A stretch of 64,000 bases of DNA, from the NCBI GenBank assembly GCA_015501075.1, contig JADNYJ010000039.1:62001-126000 (forward strand). The letters are read 5' to 3'. Within the stretch, counting starts at the first letter, position 1; each line of letters opens with the position of its first letter. The notes under the pieces are model-generated. The model had not been told where the DNA came from, searched no databases, and worked only from the letters and a program-made list of their open reading frames with translations. This DNA comes from Gymnopilus junonius (Eukaryota; Basidiomycota; Agaricomycetes; Agaricales; Galerinaceae). This document shows, one piece after another, positions 56,010 to 64,000 of the stretch. A program made the position numbers and the translations under genes.

Positions 56010-57005
56010 TGGATTGGGTCATAGTGGATGGAAACAATGAAAAAAGAAAAGAAAAGAAAGAAGGGCATACCTGATATTAAGCTAAGATCCCACCCTGCTA
56101 GACTCCGTCCTGGTCTGGCTGGGCAAGTTGTTTAAGAGAGACCGGCGGCCGTCAATATCACGACCAAAGCCTGAGGTGTTCCAGGATGGTCTGCCACCGG
56201 CAGCGGTGCAGTTGGCTCCGCACACGCTGGATAGTAGCTGGCTGAGGGAAGAAGGAATGCGATCGTTGATACCGAATCCCGATCATGTTGTTGTCGCATC
56301 GCACGGGCAGTATCACGTGCAGAAGACCTACACGTGCACCCAACTTCCAGCTTGAAGTTGTGCCCAGGCCCCAGCCAATCAGAGCGCGTCTCTCAGGCGG
56401 GATTGCAATGGTCACGCAGGCCGTTTTATGGCGGATGGGAAATCTTTCCTTTAACTATATAGATGTCTGATATCGAGCCAAGGACCAGGTTTTCTGGAAC
56501 CACCACGTGATCGCGTTTTGGTCATTAATTAGTGACGCGTCGCTCTCCTGAGTGATCCTGACGATTCGACAGAGGTAAAGACTGAATGGAACTGCCACTT
56601 CAAAATTTTCTTTCCTCGACATTTCTAGGTAAAACTTCGACCGTAAGGAAGATTCAATGGGCGCGTGAATTCATTGTTCAAGAAACAAAGGAAGAAGAGC
56701 GATTCATTTACATAAGCTGTGGGAAACTATGTCTCTGCCAGTGTGGCCTTTCTGCTGTTCCTTCCACACTTATTCTTTCAGATCTGCAAGGTAGGCACCT
56801 TTTCGTCTTACTGTTTACTTTTTGCGCTCTTTTTGTCTGCTTTCGCTTAATTCCAAACGCCAGTGCATTTGCCATTTTCACTAACTGTCTTAGATTTTGT
56901 TCTCACTACCGTTGATTTTCAGGACTGCATTCTCTCCGAGGCCTGAATACATCGATCCACCCTGAATTTTTCTCATTGCATCTCAACACTCCCTGATTTA
57001 CTAAA
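56010..57005. other. Intergenic, nothing recognised
   Basis: It contains the 5' flank of the Helitron and the upstream region of the MGTRGL gene. No gene is supported. Confidence 0.4.
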
Positions 57006-57579
57006 ATGGGCACTCGTGGGCTCTTAGGATTCATCATCGCTGCACAACGTTACGGCTCCTATAACCACTGGGACTCTTACCCGAGTGGCCTAGGGGCCGA
57101 TATTGTCAAATTCATACTCGGCCTCGGCCCTGAAAATTGCGATGAGATGGCTAAACTTGTGGCTGAGATTACTTGGGTTAATGAAGCTGAGAAACCAACT
57201 GTCGAAATCCAGGATAAATACTCGAAGGCAGGCTTCTCCAATGTAGGCATCGGCGAGCAGAGTCTCTCAGATTGGTATTGCCTGCTCGCCAAGACACAAG
57301 GCGCTGCTGCTCTCCCTGCAATTCAGAGTGGAGAACTCAAGCATATGATTGACTCAAGTAGGTTGTTGTCTTTCTGTTCTTCTCCTAAGGCTCATCCTAT
57401 TGGTTGCAGGAGATTTCCTCGCTAATGGTCTCTTCTGTGAATGGGCATATTTTATCGATTTTGAGAATAGGAAACTGGAGACATGGGCAAGAACAGAAAG
57501 GCTAGATGAAATGACATTTGACGAGCTCGTTAAAGATGGCGTTGAGGGCTTTTTGGCGCGCCTTGAATCTGATGAATGA
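57006..57579 (+). CDS. Intact MGTRGL-family small protein, unknown function
   Basis: Two exons (57006-57357, 57410-57579) join to 173 residues. It starts MGTRGLLGFIIAAQRYGSYNHWDSYPSGLG, cut here at its recognisable core: the GTRGL, YNHWDSYPSGLG and IVKFILGLGPEN motifs. It then runs MAKLVAEITWVNEAEKP, SLSDWYCLLAKTQGAAALPAI, and in exon 2 LFCEWAYFIDFENRKLETW and EMTFDELVKDGVEGFLAR. There is no signal peptide or membrane segment. From memory, similar short proteins beginning MGTRG.. with N-H-x-D-S-Y-P occur widely in fungi and in some bacteria and phages, without a function I can name. Three decayed copies lie in this window, each beside an F-box gene. It is convergent with the F-box gene 57869-59658. 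Confidence 0.75.
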
Positions 57580-57868
57580 ATTGTAAAGAAATATTAATTG
57601 ACCGAAGGTAACTTGTAATTTGAATTCTTCTCTTACCACATAAGAAGCAACATTCTGAAATGTGGGACGCATTGCAATGAAAACTGCAGGTAAATCATGA
57701 ATCTGTTATTCATGATAGCATTGATGATGGATTGACGCTGAGAGATATGAAATCCCTCAGGCTTTCAAGTAGCATATGTTCTTGATTTGAATTAAATTGG
57801 GACTCTCCGTTCAGTGAACATTCAAAGCTTCAAGACTTTCTAATTTCAACTCACGGTGAAAGAAAGCC

Positions 57869-59658
57869 CTACCTAAAAGTCACCAAAGCCTTGGCTACAT
57901 CATCCCATTGGTTTCTACTAACTCCCCCGAGAATCGGTGATTGTGCTAACCATTTCCCCCCAATGCCACATAGTTTTGGGAAGACTTGTGCAAAGAATTT
58001 GGCGACTGACTCCGGTGTATTTGCGCCAATGTCTGAGTCGCCGACATAAAGATAGGTGATTCTTTGGTTGATGCACTCAGGAGGGATTTGGGAGAGTGTA
58101 GGAATCTCGCTCCCTGCATTAAACGAGAAAGACAGATATTCTAGTCCACGGCACTGACGCAAAAAATATAGGAAGCCGTCATAAGTAATCATGTGGATGG
58201 AGTTCCATTCTCCCAGCGAGCCAAGTTGGAGGCGCTTGAGATATGACCATGCGTCGGCCATTGCCATGAAATCGTTGTCTCCAAGATCGATTCGACAAGG
58301 AACATCCAATTCAAGGACTGAAAGGTGCCTGAACGACAGCAGGGGCTTCAGTGTAAACGCCTGGATGTATATGGTTGGAAATACATCTGAATCGGTCCCT
58401 CTTCGCATTCTGTAGTTAAAAGGAGGGGTATGCTTGAAGATGATGCGGTGGACGTTGGATAACGCAGAGCTGCCGTGCTGGAGCGCCTCAAAGGCATCGC
58501 GGAGGTCAGCTTTTGGGAGGACTTTGGGAATATAGATTGAGATTTCTTGCAGCTGCAGAGGACGCAAGTTGTTCAGGAGGCCGACGAAATTGGCAAAATC
58601 GACCTCAGGCATAATGAGGCGATGTAATTCAGGAAAGGAGGATCCGAGCTGGACCTGGACCGCAAGGCATGCGAAATTTGGCCTGACGTGTTGGCAATTT
58701 GCAAACTGTGGACATGGGCCAGGGATGCTAGGTGCTGAATAGCAGGCAGGTCAAGGATGCGTGAAGCACACGAGAGTCGGCGTAGGTCAGTCATCTGGGA
58801 TACCAAACGTGACAGGTGCGTGCAATTTTCTTTTTGAAATTCCTGTAATGGGCCCAAATCAAGTTCCTGCATGCTGAGGGCATATCGCTCAATAGTAGGA
58901 AACAAAGAGGTAATGTTCTCATGGGAGTCGCTCCATTGGAGACTGACAGAGATGCCTTTAGTTTGCAAGAAGATGTCCAAGCATTTCCTAGCGTGAGAGA
59001 TATTGACGAATTCCAGGCGTAGTAGGCTCGGAAACAGAGTAATCGATTTATTTTGTCTGTCCTCCCAAATGGAGCGCAAGGCTGTCAAATCCAACGGGTA
59101 ACTCTCCCAATTAAACGCGGATACACCGTGCAGTGCGAAATTGTGGGAACGGCGGTGTGTACCTTGCGGCATCCGTTCAAGGTGGAAAGGATAGGGAAGA
59201 TAATTGATTCGTCTAATCCGCCGAGCATAAGACGCAAATCTCCTGAACTCGTCGTCCGTGGGCTTGTCTTCAGAAAGAGCCTAGGAATCCTTATTAAAAA
59301 TAGGGATTGACATGTTGAATAGGAACCAACTTACAAACATCCTCTCAAAACCATCGCTCGGACGTTCATTCCAACAATGAGAGGGCAAGGTCTTTATAAG
59401 GGGTACAAGGTTTTGCTGAGTATGCCACAGGATGTCCAGAGCGGTCTCGCTAAAATAATGGCACGTTAAAGCCAGAGAAATTAAATCATTCCGTGAAGGT
59501 CGTCCTGGATAAGCATGGTAGACCTGAGTGAAAATAAGGTCGAGGATTTCCTGCACTTCAAGGCAGGAATGCATCTCCCGAGGTTCTATAACCAGTTTCC
59601 TTCTGTTCGTTACAAATTTCTTGATGAGGAGCGGAAGGAGGGAATATTCTAATTTCAT
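57869..59658 (-). CDS. F-box protein with one frame break
   Basis: Exon 1 begins MKLEYSLLPLLIKKF; the F-box-like core is VQEILDLIFTQVYHAYPG, followed by DLISLALTCHYFSETALDILWHT, typical of Agaricomycete F-box proteins. An intron near 59282-59331 leads to ALSEDKPTDDEFRRFASYARRI and a leucine-rich region (LLRLEFVNISHARKCLD, MQELDLGPL, MTDLRRLS). Near 58680 the frame shifts by one base in an AAATTT run, then continues with GSSFPELHRLIMPEVDFANFV, LQLQEISIYIPKVL and IPPECINQRITYLYVGDSD to the stop at 57869. An A missing from that run would restore homology-like continuity, so this is either an assembly indel or recent loss. The target is unknown. Confidence 0.7.
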
Positions 59659-60010
59659 CGCTCACGGGTTGATGGTGTGCAAAAGCAGAAGAAAGCGCGA
59701 AAGAGAAATCAGATGGTGATGGTTGGGAATCAAGCTGCAGGCTGCCAAAGTCGCCCTCTTGAGCCCAGCAGCGGTTTCGCGGCCCGGGATCGTGCGTGTA
59801 GCACGCCACGATGATGTCGACTAGCGACTAGTCACTACACTGTTGGCAGAAAACCGTGGTTCAGTTAGACTCTGTAGAACCAAACTCAAGTAAAAGTTAT
59901 AAATAATTATTAGCTAAAATTTGGCAATGAAATTGGAGGATCACATATTTCTGTACTAGCACACCGAGATTGGATGTATTCCGATTCTCAAATACTAAAC
60001 GCAAATGCTA

Positions 60011-61886
60011 TCAGTCCTGAGGTTCTGTTTTGATGCGCTTGGAAGGTATGTGAACTGAAACAGAGCAGCCGCCATTAAAGCCCGGAAATTAAGCAGGAGG
60101 ACCAGGTAGAATTCTTACCTCGATCCGCGTGGTCACCTTCTCTCTTAACTAAGATGACCGGGGCTGGAAAGGAAGGTTTGCGATATGTATGACCTTGAAT
60201 GACGGACTTGACTTACTGGTATTTCGCTGTCTAATACGGGGGTCTCGCGTTGGACCCACTTGCGAGTTGCGAGGGTAAGTACGGGTTGTGTGAGGTTCAG
60301 TGTAATGCTCTTCAGGTTCCGATTTGATTTGTATAGGGTCTAGACTGCAGGGACGATGCTCCTGGCCTAAATATGTATGCTTCTTGGCGAACTTCATGCT
60401 TGGTGGCTCGTTAAATGATAATGCTGGTTTGAAGGGTGGATAAGCCACGAGTTAAATCTGAGTTAGGAGACGAGACCTACCGAAGCTGTGGTCGTCCATT
60501 GGTTCCGCTTTGACTTTGATTTGAACATCTTGTTCTTCTTTCACATTGACCCTACCGTCTGCAGCATCACTTGGTTCAGAAGAGAGTGTAGCGAAGGAAG
60601 CGAGCAACTCTGCAGAGGGCTTGTACTCTGCCAACTTTCTCAGAGCAAGTTCCGCGTTCGCAAGATTTAAGATCATTTAACTAACCGGGAATTTCTATAT
60701 CGACGGGCTCAGGCTTCACCTGCACATGAGGCGCTTCTGGAGGATCATCGACGAGCATGCTAAAGGCAGCCAGAAGTTCCGCAGACGGTTCATACTCAAT
60801 CCCGACTAAAATGATTAGATGAAGTCGGTAGAACAAATTTTGGTACAAACCTTCAGGAGTAAGGGATACAGTATCTTCCATGTCCTGCGTGATTACTGAA
60901 GGTGATGGCTCTTCTTTCACGGAAGGGAAGATCGAGCTGAGGAAGTCGTTTGCCTCATCTTTGACAGAAGAAGAACTTCTCAGAGACTGCTCTGCCATTT
61001 CAGGTAAAGTGTAGAAATTGAGCATGCACATGCGACATCAGTCGCGTAAGCTGCAGATGGCGCACCTTCTTCATATGGATCGACCTTCTTCACCGGTGTT
61101 ATATTTGAGAAATCATCAACTTTCTTCTCGAGATACTGTGCACGATATGCTAGGCGAGGGTCAACTATTGCCTTCACATTTGGTAAGCAAAATAGAGGGA
61201 TAGCGCCAAAAACTATAAGAACTGACTGTAACATTCTGATGAAAAGCCTCAATTTCTCGAAGCTTTCTGGCATCGGGTGCTTCATTTCTTTGGGGAATGT
61301 TATCCAGAGTCGCTCGAGAAGTTGATGCCTGAGAAATTTCAGTCTGCAGCGGAGGTGCTGCTAATGCTGTTGCTACGACCATCCTGACAGCTGCCATTTC
61401 TTTGTGTGCAGAGGAAATAGGGCAAGCGTAAGGAACAAACGGTGGAGGTACTGAATCGTCGAGCAATGGAGGAGGATATGGATCTTTGATATAATAAAAC
61501 TTTGGGTGTGGAATGGGCCCATCATTGGGGATATATTCGTTGAATTCTGGGGGATTAATCAGGGAAAATTTAAGGACCGAAAAAACGTACTGATAGCAGG
61601 GTCTTTATGCTTTTCCAGGTTATATTCATACACGTACGACACTTTTTGATCGTTGGGCCTGTCCGTCAAGAAGACGGAATGACGATGTGCACCGACGAAG
61701 GATGATATATCTTTTACTTCGTTCGGCAATTTTACGATCATGTTATCGTCCTATATACACGCGGGCCCGAAACGTAGTGTACAGTTAGAGCTTTACGAGA
61801 TGTAGAATATACAAGGTACTAACGGAATACTTTTGTGTATAAATGGCATTCACCCTTGCATCGTAATAACGACACCCCTTGAGCAT
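60011..61886 (-). CDS. Protein rich in psi-K-x-E(P) motifs, unknown function
   Basis: This multi-exon gene begins MLKGCRYYDARVNAIYTQKYS (exon 61824-61886), then intron 61751-61823 and MIVKLPNEVKDISSFVGAHRHSVFL, NLEKHKDPAI, and a proline-rich PYPPPLLDDSVPPPFVPYA. The C-terminal half carries a repeated unit: EYEPSAELLAAFSML..VQVKPEPVD and EYKPSAELLASFATL..IKVKAEPMD. SUMO-type consensus motifs (psi-K-x-E) recur: VKEEPSP, VKPEP, VKEEQD, VKAEP, IKSEPEE, and IKTEPQD at the very end (last exon, stop 60011-60013). Earlier in-frame codons exist upstream of the chosen ATG, so a further 5' exon is possible. A nuclear, SUMO-modified chromatin or transcription factor scaffold is a reasonable guess only. 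Confidence 0.65.
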
Positions 61887-62755
61887 AACGGCGAACCAGG
61901 CTGCAATTCCATCCTTATTTGTTGTCCATGGCGAAGTCACGACAAGGTATTTCCTTTTCGATGTTTTTCGTGTACCCTTTTATCCCAAACAAAGCAGAGC
62001 AAGGCAAAAGAGTTCAGCCCAAGCACTTCATCCCGGATTTACTACTACGAAGCTGTCGAGTCTCGACTTCCCGACTCACAGATTTCTCTTTCCCCATAAG
62101 AGAGAGGCACAGATAGAGTTCAGGATCTCAGAAGCTTGAACCAACTGAAGCTGAGACGATAGAAGTGGAGGACAAGATAGCACGATGTTCGTGTGAGAGT
62201 CGTCGAATCTGATGATCAATCTGCACAGCCACCTCGCTTTTTCATTGTCTTCCGAACTACCACTTATCGCCTTTCCAGGATGCTATCGGACTTCTACGCA
62301 ATGCGCGGAAACATGCAGAGATTACTTGCCGTGCTGGTAGTTTTCTCAAGATCAGAGAATCTCGAAACTTAGGTTTCGCATTTAAATTTCTGCGCATTCA
62401 TCGTCATCTGTGGAAATACAAATGCAGGCCGACTCGTTTCTATTAAATCGGTTAATGGACACATTTCTGAGTGAAGGTCCCTTAGGCGACTCTTGAAGCC
62501 TGTCTTTTCAGCAAAAGATTATCGCAAGCTTGCTGGTACTCCTCACCATTAGTGTCGGTTCCAAACCCTTGCCAAATTCTATTACGATCGACGTATTTTG
62601 AGAGATTCAGAGATAGGAAAACGAGGGGCAGAGCAGTAAAGTAAGCTTTGGAGTGTCTTGACTTAATCGAAAAATAATGCCTGAATTTTGAATGCTTATA
62701 GATCATACATACATGGTCATAAATACCGTAAAGAACGTAAATGTCGGCGCCCAGA
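61887..62755. other. Intergenic, nothing firmly recognised
   Basis: It holds the upstream region of the psi-K-x-E gene and the 3' flank of the right-edge gene. A 94-codon reverse frame at 62482-62766 has no recognisable content and overlaps the end of the right-edge gene. Confidence 0.35.
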
Positions 62756-64000
62756 TCATTCAGCATTACCGTTACTGCCCAAGATCCCAGAGTGAAGCAT
62801 CACCTTAGGCTTCAGGAGCACGGATTCCTGCCATTCACCAATCCTCCCGGAAATCTTCTCCGCCCGCACCAGACCTAGATCTGTCGTACAAAGGATCTTT
62901 TCGTGCATATCCTTCTCTTCCTTGCCAGCTGGCGTTCCAAGAGCATCCTCCATCATCGACACGTTATAGGCAACATCAGGAGCGATATACAGGGCCTCCA
63001 GGTCGCAAGAAGTGACACCCTCCCCGATCTTTTTGTTCAGTTGTTGTGCCTGTGTCATCAGCCTCGATATCGTCTTTCCGAACTTGTCCATGATACGCTC
63101 GTGCACTGCTGAGGGGATCCCCTTCAGACCGGCCACGACGAAAATTTTGGCACATGCGTCGACCATATCAGTGGTGAGGTCCGGCTCTTGCACCAGCATG
63201 CGCTGCAAGTGGCTTCTTGTCAGTTGTCGCCACCGACCAGAAACTGCTTGTTCTTCTGCAGTGTACCCGAAATGGTGGTTAGTTATCGATTTTTAAAATA
63301 CGATTTTTATCTCACCCGTTTCTCGCACCCTGGCATAGATTTCGCTGAGCATGTGTTCATCGTCGGGAGACTCAAAGGCCCAGGAGGATACAATCCAATG
63401 ACTGTAGGCAGACATACTAGCCTGCAGAGCGATTTGGACCAATATAGGATCCTCGTGGTGTTCGGACGTTTTGAGCAAATTCGTCATCCGGGACCCAATA
63501 ATGTCTTCCGTCCTTGCATATGCTTCGGCTTTCTGCTCTTCCTCTTCCTCGCCGTCGACTTTCTTCTGCTCGATCGCCAGTTCTTTCCGCCATCGATGCA
63601 GCCGTCTGCATGATTTCCCCATTCAACTCCTCCACCAATTTGAATAACGTCGGCACCTGACAGTTGGTCAGCTTTCGTCAAGAAAGCCTGAGCTCCTTTC
63701 AGCTCAGCTGTGCGAAACACTAAGCAGCTCAGCGACCTGCGCATGTTCAACCTTAGCGCGGCGCAATTCTGATTCCAGTTGTTGATTCCGTGAGCCAAGA
63801 TTTCTCGTCTGGTCGACCAGCGCCTGGTTCTGCTTCCTTGCACCTTCACGATCCTTTTCAAGATCAATTACGTGTTTCCGAAGTCTGTCGATATCCTCCG
63901 CAATATGACAGCACTGCTGCCTTCCTTTGCCCAATTTCTGCGTCCCTTTCTTTCAGCAATTGCCGAAGCGAGACCAACTCCTCCTCCTGTCGTCTGCCTT
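62756..64000 (-). pseudogene. Coiled-coil protein, damaged paralog of the 9.7-12 kb gene, runs off right edge
   Basis: Read on the reverse strand from the window edge: a coiled coil (EEELVSLRQLLKERDAEI, then DIDRLRKHVIDLEKDRE), AELKGAQAFLTKADQLSGADV, and a helical region (KLVEELNGEIMQTAASMA, then EKKVDGEEEEEQKAEAY-like sequence). After an intron near 63220-63305 come the QRMLVQEPDLTTDMVDACAK segment and a tail ending GILGSNGNAE. It matches the 9699-12018 gene in order and in motifs (GAQVFLTKADSLS, LNEEIFQAAAS, TGRWRALTRS). The frame changes near 63905, 63705, 63650 and 63590, each by one base. It is called a pseudogene for that reason, but clustered sequencing indels at the contig side cannot be excluded. 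Confidence 0.6.

Noticed and set aside
62482..62766. A 94-codon reverse frame downstream of the right-edge gene
   Set aside because: It overlaps the end of that gene in another frame, has no recognisable domain, and has no intron support.

Overview
The window reads as nuclear DNA of a filamentous basidiomycete, most likely a wood- or litter-decaying Agaricomycete. Both strands are gene-bearing. Genes are split by many short introns (about 50-75 nt, GT..AG). There are two secreted proteins with fungal CBM1 cellulose-binding modules, a mitochondrial TIM50, a fungal myo-inositol-1-phosphate synthase, a large RasGEF/PH/RhoGAP regulator, a Helitron, and many divergent F-box proteins. I see no rRNA, tRNA or CRISPR.

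Layout. 0-2.7 kb: two tandem F-box paralogs, one running off the left edge and one decayed. 3.2-9 kb: a small metabolic cluster of one FAD-dependent monooxygenase and three tandem copies of a CmcJ/AsaB-like hydroxylase-desaturase, each with its own TATA box. 9.7-12 kb: a coiled-coil/low-complexity protein with a damaged paralog at the right edge (62.7-64 kb). 13.4-15.6 kb: a secreted RlpA-like double-psi beta-barrel protein and an F-box protein. 15.9-21 kb: an unstable block with F-box genes, decayed copies of a small 'MGTRGL' protein, and two inverted, nearly identical 746-bp hAT-like elements with perfect 8-bp target duplications. 21.1-23 kb: inositol-1-phosphate synthase. 23.1-27.4 kb: essentially gene-free. 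27.4-34.1 kb: alpha/beta hydrolase, TIM50, a repeat-rich CBM1 protein and a CBM1-CE16 esterase. 34.2-37.8 kb: gene-free. 37.8-45.7 kb: the RasGEF/PH/RhoGAP protein. 46.4-48.6 kb: another F-box gene with a remnant of the MGTRGL family. 49.6-56 kb: a Helitron (Rep/helicase plus an accessory gene). 57-59.7 kb: the only intact MGTRGL gene, convergent with another F-box gene. 60-61.9 kb: a protein studded with psi-K-x-E(P) motifs.

Two patterns stand out. First, the MGTRGL family lies tail-to-tail with an F-box gene at all four places it occurs, in every state of decay, which suggests the pair is copied and lost as a unit. Second, single-base frameshifts recur in otherwise well-conserved genes (hydroxylase copy 1, TIM50 tail, 5' part of the RasGEF/RhoGAP gene, Helitron, right-edge gene), so either local assembly errors or real decay must be sorted out before these genes are called dead. 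Gene functions are assigned by reading motifs; exon borders marked approximate were not all resolved.
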